From: Phenylobacterium sp.
GTDB lineage: Bacteria > Pseudomonadota > Alphaproteobacteria > Caulobacterales > Caulobacteraceae
Assembly (NCBI GenBank): GCA_028698405.1
Contig: JAQVDF010000163.1
Coordinates: 1-5,512 of the forward strand
Reading direction: 5' to 3'
Length of the DNA: 5,512 bases
Shown: positions 1 through 4,274 of the stretch, in pieces
Layout of the letters: every line of letters begins with the position of its first letter
Position numbering within the stretch: position 1 is the first letter of the stretch
Notes under the pieces: generated by a model
The model's database searches: none
What the model was told of the DNA's origin: nothing
Seen by the model: the letters and a program-made list of their open reading frames with translations, nothing else
Made by a program: the position numbers and the translations under genes

Positions 1-424
1 AGGCCTCGCCGGCCGCCAGCCGGCGGGCCTCTTCATCCGGCGGCAGGGGACCGCCGCGGAACGCCTCCATCGCCCCGTGAGGGGCGTGGCCGATCTCGGC
101 CAGGATCTCCTTGCGGGTGCGGAAGCAGCGGTAGACGAGGCCTTCGCGCGCCAGCGCCTCCAGGGCGGCGCGGTAGTCGGCAAGGTGCTCGGACTGTCGG
201 CGGACCGGTTGTTTCCAGCTCAGGCCCAGCCAGGCGAGGTCCTCGGAGATGCCCGCCTCGTACTCGGAGCGGCAGCGGGTGGCGTCGATGTCCTCGATGC
301 GCAGCAGGAAGCGCCCGCCGGCGGCCCGGGCGGCCTCGTGGGCGCAAAGGGCCGAGAAGGCGTGGCCGCGGTGCAGCCGGCCGGTCGGGGAGGGGGCGAA
401 GCGCGTGACGAAGCGGGCGGCCAC
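1..424 (-). CDS. gluQRS: Glutamyl-Q tRNA(Asp) synthetase, N-terminal part (cut by window edge)
   Basis: GluQRS is a truncated glutamyl-tRNA synthetase paralogue that activates glutamate and attaches it to queuosine at the wobble position of tRNA(Asp), in the cytoplasm. About 141 codons are visible of a family usually near 290. The opening TRFAPSPTGRLHRGH is the class I synthetase nucleotide-binding segment, with HRGH (residues 18-21) as the HIGH signature. It is followed by FLLRIEDID and the SEDLAWLGLSW block, all typical of GluRS/GluQRS. The KMSKS-like region lies outside the window. The start is a GTG at 424: an in-frame TGA lies just upstream and no ATG is available between. It begins 10 bases after the stop of the TetR gene, so translational coupling is plausible; no strong Shine-Dalgarno is visible. 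The visible part shows only one cysteine in the region (YRCFRTRKEI) where E. coli GluQRS has a zinc-binding C-x-C, so this copy probably lacks that zinc site. A full GluRS is the alternative, but the zinc-less spacing and the short insert favour GluQRS. Confidence 0.88.
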   Translation of the reverse strand, partial: MAARFVTRFAPSPTGRLHRGHAFSALCAHEAARAAGGRFLLRIEDIDATRCRSEYEAGISEDLAWLGLSWKQPVRRQSEHLADYRAALEALAREGLVYRCFRTRKEILAEIGHAPHGAMEAFRGGPLPPDEEARRLAAGEA

Positions 425-434
425 GCCGACGGCT

Positions 435-1067
435 TTAGTCGTTCAGCCCCCGAGCGAACACCCCCATGTGCTCGAAGACGCCGCGGAAGAAGGCTTCCTC
501 TCCGCCCAGCGCTTCCTTGAGGTGGGCGAACTGCTGGAAACCGCCGATCTCGGCCAGCCCGTGGGCGGCGCACCAGGCGGCGATGGTGGCCAGCTCGAGA
601 CCGACCGGGTCGGAGGGGTCGGCGCCGGCGGCGATCAGGGTGTCGCGCGTGCGGCAGTAGGCGGAATCCTCGCCCTCGTGCAGGTGTTCGGGCAGCGCCT
701 CCTTGTCGCGCGAGCGCTTGTACATCACGCGGTAGAGGGCCGGATGCTCGCGGGCGAAGCAGACATAGGCCACGCCCAGCGAAGGCATCGCCGCACGTGG
801 GGAGGGGGCGTTCTCGCCCGCAGCCTTCATCGCTTCGTTGAGAATGCGCCAGCCTTCGTCGGCGACGGCGTCCAGCAGTTCGCCCTTGTCCTTGAAGTGG
901 TGGTAGGGCGCGGCCGGGCTGACCCCCGCCTCTCGCGCCACCGCCCGCAGAGAGAGCGCCGCCGGCCCCTTGGTCTCGAGGATCCGTCGGGCCGCGTCGA
1001 TCAGCGCGCGCCGCAGGTCTCCATGGTGGTAGGGGCGCGCTTCGGCGGCGCTTTCAGTTTCTCTCAT
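435..1067 (-). CDS. TetR/AcrR-family transcriptional repressor with WHG-type C-terminal domain
   Basis: This 210-residue protein has the length and plan of a TetR-family repressor. The N-terminal DNA-binding part starts at HHGDLRRALIDAARRIL (residues 14-30). The helix-turn-helix follows at about residues 38-65, with LRAVAREAGVSPAAPYHHF and the usual K-D-K-GELL continuation. The C-terminal ligand-binding part carries W165...H169-G170 (WCAAHGLAEI), matching the WHG-type TetR C-terminal domain. The ATG at 1067 has a modest AGGG about 8 bases upstream. A 26-bp palindrome lies 28 bases upstream of this start (1095-1120) and is the natural candidate for its own operator. The gene runs towards gluQRS, 10 bases apart on the same strand. 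The ligand cannot be deduced. WHG-type regulators often control membrane or fatty-acid functions, but that is family background rather than evidence here. Family assignment is firm; target genes are inferred. Confidence 0.93.
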   Translation of the reverse strand: MRETESAAEARPYHHGDLRRALIDAARRILETKGPAALSLRAVAREAGVSPAAPYHHFKDKGELLDAVADEGWRILNEAMKAAGENAPSPRAAMPSLGVAYVCFAREHPALYRVMYKRSRDKEALPEHLHEGEDSAYCRTRDTLIAAGADPSDPVGLELATIAAWCAAHGLAEIGGFQQFAHLKEALGGEEAFFRGVFEHMGVFARGLND

Positions 1068-1094
1068 AGGCAGAACCCTAAAACTGAATCTGGA

Positions 1095-1120
1095 CGCCGT
1101 AAAGATACATCTTGACGGCG
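1095..1120. promoter_or_regulatory. 26-bp palindrome, probable TetR operator
   Basis: The arms CGCCGTAAAGAT and ATCTTGACGGCG flank a central AC and match at 11 of 12 positions. This size and symmetry are typical of TetR-family operators. It lies between the divergent tetR gene and the small membrane protein gene. Its right arm contains TTGACG (1112-1117), the -35 candidate of the plus-strand promoter, so a bound repressor would block that promoter. Its position about 28 bases upstream of the tetR start also fits autorepression. Binding is inferred. Confidence 0.6.
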
Positions 1121-1139
1121 CTCAGATCGGCGCTATCTT
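1112..1139 (+). promoter_or_regulatory. Candidate sigma-70-type promoter for small membrane protein 1
   Basis: TTGACG (1112-1117) and TATCTT (1134-1139) are separated by 16 bases. The predicted transcription start is near 1146, giving a leader of about 55 bases before the ATG at 1202. The -35 lies inside the right arm of the probable TetR operator. The leader contains a 5-bp GC hairpin (CCCCG 1161-1165 with CGGGG 1172-1176). Confidence 0.45.
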
Positions 1140-1201
1140 AGCGTCGTTTAAATAACAAAGCCCCGCTCCCCCGGGGTTCGAACTGAAAGGTGTGTGTCGT
1201 C

Positions 1202-1303
1202 ATGTCTCTCGCTAATTTCGAACGTCTCTTCGACCGCGCGGCTCCGTTCTACCTACTGGCTCTCGGCCTCCTCATGGCCTTCGCCACGGCTTCGGCGCTC
1301 TGA
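1202..1303 (+). CDS. Small single-span membrane protein 1 (33 aa)
   Basis: The reading frame runs from ATG 1202 to TGA 1301-1303 and encodes 33 residues. The N-terminus MSLANFERLFDR is polar and amphipathic. The rest (about residues 13-33) is a continuous hydrophobic stretch with FYLLALGLLM at its core, long enough for one membrane span. A GAAAGG at 1185-1190 could serve as ribosome binding site, at a somewhat long spacing of 11 bases. The gene is bracketed by a promoter candidate and a textbook intrinsic terminator 23 bases after the stop, which argues that it is a real transcription unit. It aligns without gaps to the protein encoded at 1599-1703, sharing M1, S2, L3, F6, R8, D11, L18, L19, A26 and A30. 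Its function is unknown. Such proteins may sit in the inner membrane and modulate larger complexes, but nothing here shows a partner. The divergent TetR gene and shared operator region suggest regulation by that repressor. Confidence 0.65.
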   Translation: MSLANFERLFDRAAPFYLLALGLLMAFATASAL

Positions 1304-1326
1304 GCGGTCATCAAAGTCGACGCAGG

Positions 1327-1355
1327 AAGGGGACCCGACGGGGTCCCCTTTTTTT
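1327..1355 (+). terminator. Strong intrinsic terminator after small membrane protein 1
   Basis: The arms AAGGGGACCC (1327-1336) and GGGTCCCCTT (1341-1350) pair perfectly over 10 bp around a GACG loop. A run of seven T residues follows at 1349-1355. It lies 23 bases after the stop of the 33-residue gene, and no other gene upstream on this strand would need it. Confidence 0.92.
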
Positions 1356-1379
1356 GTAGGGGCCCACGGTCCCTGAACG

Positions 1380-1440
1380 CCCTCTCTCCTTGTGGGAGAG
1401 GGTGGCGCCCGCAGGGCGTCGGGAGGGGGTCGCTCCGAGC
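1380..1440 (+). repeat. Palindromic intergenic repeat, copy A
   Basis: This REP-like element has two hairpins. The first pairs CCCTCTC (1380-1386) with GAGAGGG (1396-1402). The second pairs CGCCC (1406-1410) with GGGCG (1414-1418) across a GCA loop. A G-rich tail (GGGAGGGGG, 1421-1429) follows, resembling the right arm of the first hairpin. The reverse complement of 3958-4016 matches it over about 58 bases with roughly six differences and one single-base indel. It lies between the two small membrane protein genes. The general pattern (hairpin, TGGC, GC hairpin, G-rich tail) resembles palindromic repeats common between genes in alphaproteobacteria. Confidence 0.8.
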
Positions 1441-1485
1441 CGGCAATTTCGGGGATCCACTGCCCAGGCCGCCGCCAAACCCTGT

Positions 1486-1511
1486 TATGCAAATCCGCAT
1501 AGCCGTACGGC
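1486..1511. promoter_or_regulatory. Two adjacent short palindromes upstream of small membrane protein 2
   Basis: TATGC (1486-1490) and GCATA (1497-1501) form one inverted repeat around a 6-base centre. GCCGTACGGC (1502-1511) is a perfect 10-bp palindrome directly after it. They lie just upstream of an AT-rich stretch and the promoter candidate for the 34-residue gene, where an activator or repressor could bind. No regulator is identified, and short palindromes can occur by chance. Confidence 0.3.
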
Positions 1512-1523
1512 GTAAATTTATAT

Positions 1524-1551
1524 TTGAGCGGTGTTTAGATTGTGCCATCTT
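1524..1551 (+). promoter_or_regulatory. Candidate promoter for small membrane protein 2
   Basis: TTGAGC (1524-1529) and CATCTT (1546-1551) are 16 bases apart, the same spacing and nearly the same hexamers as the promoter candidate of the first small gene. The predicted start near 1558 would put the inverted repeat 1559-1579 at the very 5' end of the message. The -10 match is weak. Confidence 0.33.
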
Positions 1552-1558
1552 GTCGCTG

Positions 1559-1579
1559 TTCAGATCGCATCGATCTGAA
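1559..1579. promoter_or_regulatory. 21-bp inverted repeat in the leader of small membrane protein 2
   Basis: TTCAGATCG (1559-1567) and CGATCTGAA (1571-1579) are perfect 9-bp arms around CAT. It ends 8 bases before the GGAG ribosome binding site (1588-1591) of the 34-residue gene. It could be an operator at the transcription start or a 5' leader hairpin that stabilises the message or affects initiation. Confidence 0.55.
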
Positions 1580-1598
1580 GCAGCCATGGAGATGAGAT

Positions 1599-1703
1599 AT
1601 GTCGCTCAACCGTTTCGCCCGCACCGCCGACGCCCTGGTGGCGGTCTTCCTGCTGTTCATCAGCTTCACCGTCGCGGGCGGCGCCGCCGTTCTGGGCGCG
1701 TAG
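1599..1703 (+). CDS. Small single-span membrane protein 2 (34 aa), paralogue of protein 1
   Basis: The reading frame runs from ATG 1599 to TAG 1701-1703 and encodes 34 residues. GGAG at 1588-1591, with 7 bases of spacing, is a good ribosome binding site and supports this start over the nearby out-of-frame ATG at 1586. The N-terminal MSLNRFARTADA is polar and basic. Residues 13-34 form one hydrophobic span (LVAVFLLFISFTVAGG and on). Without gaps it shares 10 of 33 positions with the upstream small protein, including the starting MSL, F6, R8, D11 and L18-L19, and both have the same length and topology. A terminator follows. This points to duplication of an ancestral small membrane protein gene. 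The function is unknown; neither a toxin-like nor a regulatory role can be chosen from sequence alone. Confidence 0.68.
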   Translation: MSLNRFARTADALVAVFLLFISFTVAGGAAVLGA

Positions 1704-1723
1704 GGCCGATGCGGCGTCGAACG

Positions 1724-1781
1724 CGGCGGGCCGGAATCTGCGCAAGGTCCGGCCCGCCGTCATGGAGACGCCATGGTTTTT
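1724..1781 (+). terminator. Terminator region after small membrane protein 2
   Basis: A perfect 11-bp stem pairs CGGCGGGCCGG (1724-1734) with CCGGCCCGCCG (1749-1759) around a 14-base loop. Immediately after it, CATGG (1761-1765) pairs with CCATG (1771-1775), followed by G and five T residues (1777-1781). The long GC stem plus the short hairpin with a T-tract should end the 34-residue gene's transcript and isolate it from the HNH gene downstream. Confidence 0.7.
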
Positions 1782-1910
1782 GAATTATTGTTCCCGGAAC
1801 GCGGATCGATATTGCCGATTCGACTTCCTGGGGCTCCAAGCGACGAGGCGTTGTCTTCAGTCCAGTAGCGTACCCGACCAGAGCCATCGAGCTCGCGCAG
1901 AGTACCGGCC

Positions 1911-2471
1911 ATGCAGGTGCTTAGTCACCCGCCCTCCGGCTGGCCGGCCTTGGTGCTGAATGCGGACTTTCGTCCGCTCAGCTACTACCCGCTGTCCCTG
2001 TGGCCGTGGCAGGAGGTCATCAAGGCGGTGTTCCTCGACCGGGTCGACGTGGTCTCGACCTACGACCACGAGGTTCGCTCCCCCTCCTTCAGCATGAAGC
2101 TGCCGAGTGTGGTCTCGCTGAAGCACTACGTGACGCAGGACCGGCCGCCCGCCTTCACCCGCTTCAACCTGTTCCTGCGCGACGCCTTTTGCTGTCAGTA
2201 CTGCGGCTGCGCCGAGGACCTGACCTTCGACCACGTCGTGCCGCGCTCCAGGGGCGGGCGCACGACCTGGGAGAACATCGTCACCGCCTGCGCCCGCTGC
2301 AACCTGATCAAGGGCGGGCGTACGCCGGCCGAGGCCGCCATGCACCCGCATCAGCGGCCCCGCCGCCCCAGCGCCTGGGAGCTGCAGGAGCGCGGCCGCC
2401 GCTTTCCGCCCAACCACCTGCACAAGAGCTGGCTGGACTTCCTCTACTGGGATGTCGAGCTGGAGGCCTGA
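1911..2471 (+). CDS. HNH endonuclease family protein (186 aa)
   Basis: The protein has an N-terminal region of about 85 residues (WPALVLNADFRPLSYYPLSLW) followed by an HNH nuclease domain at about residues 90-136. Visible features are the zinc pair C95-x2-C98, the catalytic D107-H108 in FDHVVPRSRGG, N122 in WENIV, and the second pair C127-x2-C130 with N131 and K134 in CARCNLIKGG. This is a complete HNH core with structural zinc cysteines. The length and plan match the stand-alone HNH proteins of about 185-200 residues that are widespread in alphaproteobacteria and often not linked to restriction or phage genes. No methylase, integrase or phage gene lies nearby, which fits a chromosomal, possibly repair-related, nuclease. 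The substrate is unknown. The ATG at 1911 has only a weak AGAG upstream. The gene converges with the secreted-protein gene, 6 bases apart. Confidence 0.93.
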   Translation: MQVLSHPPSGWPALVLNADFRPLSYYPLSLWPWQEVIKAVFLDRVDVVSTYDHEVRSPSFSMKLPSVVSLKHYVTQDRPPAFTRFNLFLRDAFCCQYCGCAEDLTFDHVVPRSRGGRTTWENIVTACARCNLIKGGRTPAEAAMHPHQRPRRPSAWELQERGRRFPPNHLHKSWLDFLYWDVELEA

Positions 2472-2477
2472 CAGGGC

Positions 2478-3257
2478 TCAGCGCGCGACCGTGCAGGCCG
2501 TTCGTCCCGGGTCGACGATGTGCACGCCGTTGGCCCGCCGGTTTTCCTCTCGCTCGAAGTAGACCGCCCGCTGCCCGGAGCGGTCCGGCTGCAGGCGGCC
2601 CACGGCGCCGGCGAAGGCGCCGCTGGTCAGGCGGATCCTGTCGCCCTCGCGCACGAACGAGCCGGAGGCGCTGTTGGTCCGGTAGGTCCCGTTCGGCGAC
2701 AGGGTCAGGGTCACCATGTTGGACATGCGCAGCTGGTAGTTCGGCAGATCGCCGGCCACGACGCCGCCGACCCGCTCCATCCAGGCGCAGGTGAGCTTGG
2801 CGGTGGGCAGGGCGACCGCCTTCGGCGCGGCCGAGCCGGCGCCGGCCTTGCCGAACTTCAGCACGCCCTTGGCGGAGCCGACGATGGTGTTCCCGGCCAC
2901 GAAGCCGCCGGCGTGGCCGTCGATCGAGGTGGTCGTGCAGGGACCGCCGATCTCGACCCGGTAGCGGCCTTCCTCGATGCGGAAGTGGCACCGGCCGTTC
3001 TCGTAGAATGAGCCGCCCCTGGCCAGCGGCCCGCGCACCGTCACGCCGCGGATGGTGGCGGCGCCCGTGCCGGTGAAATCGCCGCCGGAGAGCACCGCGT
3101 CGATCGACCAGGTCCCCGAATTGCCGTCGTTGTCCTGCAGCGTCCCCTCGCCCTGGACGGCGCCGAGGTTGGGCGTGACCTGTGCGCCCTGGGCCATCGC
3201 CGCGCACGGCGCCGAGGCCGCGCCGAACAGCGCGAGCCAAACCGAAACTCTGGACAT
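2478..3257 (-). CDS. Secreted/periplasmic protein of unknown function (259 aa)
   Basis: The chosen ATG at 3257 has GGGGG a few bases upstream and opens directly into a signal peptide: MSRVSVWLALFGAASAP then AMA before Q23, the expected signal peptidase I site. An in-frame ATG 66 bases further upstream would bury this signal behind a basic leader and is less likely. The mature part is rich in glycine, threonine and alternating hydrophobics, suggesting beta structure. It has two segments: about residues 30-135 (SGTWSIDAVLSGGDFTGTG, YRVEIGG) and about 150-259 (VTLTLSPNGTYRT, GSFVREGDRIRLTSG). Four cysteines remain after cleavage (90, 107, 157, 255), enough for two disulfides, which fits export. 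The C-terminal part resembles small beta domains seen in exported proteins of this group, but I cannot name a family. It follows the VOC gene by 108 bases on the same strand and probably has its own promoter. Confidence 0.85.
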   Translation of the reverse strand: MSRVSVWLALFGAASAPCAAMAQGAQVTPNLGAVQGEGTLQDNDGNSGTWSIDAVLSGGDFTGTGAATIRGVTVRGPLARGGSFYENGRCHFRIEEGRYRVEIGGPCTTTSIDGHAGGFVAGNTIVGSAKGVLKFGKAGAGSAAPKAVALPTAKLTCAWMERVGGVVAGDLPNYQLRMSNMVTLTLSPNGTYRTNSASGSFVREGDRIRLTSGAFAGAVGRLQPDRSGQRAVYFEREENRRANGVHIVDPGRTACTVAR

Positions 3258-3299
3258 CTCAACCCCCAAGAAGGCGCCGAGGCCCGGGCGGCGCATGCA

Positions 3300-3319
3300 G
3301 GCCGCCCGAATTGGCGGCC
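3300..3319. repeat. 7-bp inverted repeat between the VOC gene and the secreted-protein gene
   Basis: GGCCGCC (3300-3306) and GGCGGCC (3313-3319) pair perfectly around a 6-base loop. No T-tract follows in either direction, so it is not a clear terminator. If the adjacent promoter candidate is real, it would sit at the start of the secreted-protein transcript. Confidence 0.35.
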
Positions 3320-3325
3320 GCATCG

Positions 3326-3354
3326 TTCTTAGACCGGCGACGGTGGCGTCGGAA
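3326..3354 (-). promoter_or_regulatory. Weak promoter candidate for the secreted-protein gene
   Basis: Read on the minus strand, TTCCGA (3354-3349) and TAAGAA (3331-3326) are separated by 17 bases. This puts a start near 3319 and a leader of about 60 bases. Matches to consensus are partial. Confidence 0.25.
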
Positions 3355-3365
3355 CGGGCCGGCGC

Positions 3366-3761
3366 TCAGCCCTGCACGATCTGGGTGAGGACCCCGCCGG
3401 TCTCCGAGGGGTGCACGAAGACCTGGCCCTTCACCGGATTGCCGGGGCCAGGGTCGCCGACCAGCCTCACGCCTTTCTCGCGCAGCTCGGCGACCGCCTT
3501 GTCGATGTCGTCGACCTTCATGGCGATCAGGTGGACGCCCTCGCCGCGCTCGGCCAGGCGCTTGGCGATGGGACCCGTCTCGTCGATGTTCGAGACCAGT
3601 TCGACGAAGGACTCCGGGAACCGGAAGAAGGCCATCTTCATGCCGGCGGCCGGGGCCTCGCGCCGCTCGCTGACGGCCTGGCCGAAAATGGTCTCGTAGC
3701 GGCCGACCGCGGCGTCCAGATCCTTCACCGCGACGACGACGTGATCCACACCCTTGAACAT
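3366..3761 (-). CDS. VOC-superfamily protein, methylmalonyl-CoA epimerase-like (131 aa)
   Basis: The protein is one glyoxalase/VOC unit pair of the usual epimerase length. Strand-helix repeats start at VDHVVVAVKDLDAAVGRYETIFG (residues 5-27) and at GVHLIAMKVDDIDKAVAELREKG (75-97). The ending GQVFVHPSETGGVLTQIVQ is very close to the methylmalonyl-CoA epimerase C-terminus. H7, E54 (in FVELV) and H77 fall where VOC metal ligands are expected. The fourth ligand in epimerases is a Glu in the GVLxE position; here it is Q127, so metal binding or activity may differ. If functional it would interconvert methylmalonyl-CoA epimers, or act on a related CoA or dicarbonyl substrate. The start at 3761 is supported by GGAGAGGG just upstream. 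No propionate or methylmalonyl-CoA mutase gene is adjacent, so the pathway assignment is inference. Confidence 0.85.
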   Translation of the reverse strand: MFKGVDHVVVAVKDLDAAVGRYETIFGQAVSERREAPAAGMKMAFFRFPESFVELVSNIDETGPIAKRLAERGEGVHLIAMKVDDIDKAVAELREKGVRLVGDPGPGNPVKGQVFVHPSETGGVLTQIVQG

Positions 3762-3788
3762 GGCGAACCCTCTCCTGCAGGGAGATCA

Positions 3789-3817
3789 GGGTTATCAGCG
3801 GCGAGGCCGGGCGCCAA
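3789..3817 (-). promoter_or_regulatory. Promoter candidate for the VOC gene
   Basis: On the minus strand TTGGCG (3817-3812) is followed after 17 bases by TAACCC (3794-3789), or after 15 by GATAAC. Transcription would begin about 20 bases before the ATG at 3761. The -35 match is fair and the -10 match poor. Confidence 0.28.
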
Positions 3818-3866
3818 TGCGAGCGTCGCCCAACTCTCGCTTAATCCCCGAGGAGCTAGATTGCGT

Positions 3867-3919
3867 CCTCCTCCCCGTGTGGAGGAGGTGGCCCGCGCAG
3901 CGGGTCGGAGGAGGGGTCG
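3867..3919 (+). repeat. Palindromic intergenic repeat, copy B (variant sequence)
   Basis: This copy has the same plan as copy A but different stem bases. CCTCCTCC (3867-3874) pairs perfectly with GGAGGAGG (3881-3888). After TGG, CCCGC (3892-3896) pairs with GCGGG (3900-3904) across the same GCA loop. The G-rich tail at 3907-3914 is an exact second copy of the right arm GGAGGAGG. Stem bases changed together relative to copy A, which argues for selection on the fold. Confidence 0.75.
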
Positions 3920-3957
3920 TACAGGCCCATCCGCCGGTTGATGCACAGAGCCCGGGA

Positions 3958-4016
3958 CGAAGCGACCCGTCTCCCGACGCCCTTCGGGCGCCACCCTCTC
4001 CCACAAGGGGAAAGGG
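3958..4016 (-). repeat. Palindromic intergenic repeat, copy C (inverted relative to A and B)
   Basis: Read on the minus strand this is nearly the same sequence as copy A. The first stem pairs CCCTTTCCC with GGGAGAGGG (one G-U pair). The GC hairpin GGCGCCC/GGGCGTC is perfect, with a GAA loop, and the tail is GGGAGACGGG. It lies about 30 bases beyond the stop of the lipoprotein gene on the same strand, so as RNA it would form the 3' hairpins of that transcript. It faces copy B across about 38 bases. Confidence 0.8.
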
Positions 4017-4035
4017 AACCCACAAGGGGAAAGGG
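4000..4035. repeat. 19-base tandem duplication at the edge of copy C
   Basis: The 17-base unit CCCACAAGGGGAAAGGG occurs at 4000-4016 and again at 4019-4035, separated by AA. The duplicated part is the outer arm and loop of copy C's first hairpin, so the right arm (minus-strand sense) has two possible partners. It looks like a recent slippage event. Confidence 0.85.
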
Positions 4036-4044
4036 GAGCGGTCT

Positions 4045-4224
4045 CTAGCGGTCCTGGGTCTTGCTGATGACGACGCCCGCGCCGGCGCCGACGGCGGCGC
4101 CCACAGGGCCGCCGAGGATCAGGCCGGCGGCTGCGCCCGTGGCGGCCCGCTGCTCGGTGTTGTGGCCGCAGCCGGCCAAGGCCAGCGCCAGGGCGGCGAA
4201 AGCGGTGATGGAAACTGCGCGCAC
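4045..4224 (-). CDS. Small glycine-zipper lipoprotein (59 aa)
   Basis: The start is a GTG at 4224, supported by GAGGAGGGG about 5 bases upstream. It reads MRAVSITAFAALALALAGC, a complete lipoprotein signal with lipobox LAGC and the lipidated cysteine at residue 19. The mature 41 residues start GHNTEQRAATG and continue with regularly spaced glycines and alanines (GAAAGLILGGPVGAAVGAGAG, about 30-50), a glycine-zipper helix pair, ending in ISKTQDR. Small lipoproteins of this type are anchored in the outer or inner membrane and are commonly linked to envelope stress or integrity; that role is by analogy. It begins 50 bases after the EAL-like gene on the same strand and could be cotranscribed. Longer frames through this region overlap the EAL-like gene and would hide the lipobox, so they are unlikely. 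Confidence 0.85.
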   Translation of the reverse strand: MRAVSITAFAALALALAGCGHNTEQRAATGAAAGLILGGPVGAAVGAGAGVVISKTQDR

Positions 4225-4274
4225 GGAGCCCCTCCTCGTACCGGGGGCTGGTTGGTCGACGATTCGGACCAAAA

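Noticed and set aside
249..1115. Long plus-strand open frame antisense to tetR and gluQRS
   Set aside because: The opposite strand encodes two clear families, and this frame's composition is that of a codon-bias shadow.
1161..1176. CCCCG/CGGGG hairpin as a minus-strand terminator
   Set aside because: The following minus-strand T-run is broken (CTTTGTTATTT) and no minus-strand gene ends there. It is kept only as a leader hairpin.
1161..1184. tRNA-like T-loop (GGTTCGAAC) suggesting a tRNA fragment or attachment site
   Set aside because: No acceptor, D or anticodon arm is present and the flanking bases do not form a T-stem. It is more simply a leader hairpin followed by a chance motif.
1790..1800. 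GTTCCCGGAAC palindrome upstream of the HNH gene as a LexA/SOS box
   Set aside because: Alphaproteobacterial LexA sites are direct repeats of the GTTC-N7-GTTC type. This inverted repeat has the wrong layout, so no SOS control is claimed.
1911..2471. HNH gene as part of a restriction, phage or defence island
   Set aside because: No methylase, integrase, terminase, recombinase or defence partner is visible nearby, and base composition matches its neighbours.
2000..2794. Plus-strand frame overlapping the HNH gene and the end of the secreted-protein gene
   Set aside because: It is out of frame with the HNH motifs and has the Arg/Pro/Ala-rich composition of a shadow.
2308..3240. Long minus-strand open frame (310 codons) overlapping the secreted-protein gene
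   Set aside because: It is extremely Arg/Ala/Gly/Pro rich, has no recognisable domain and runs antisense into the HNH gene. The other frame has a clear signal peptide and balanced composition, so this is a GC-rich shadow.
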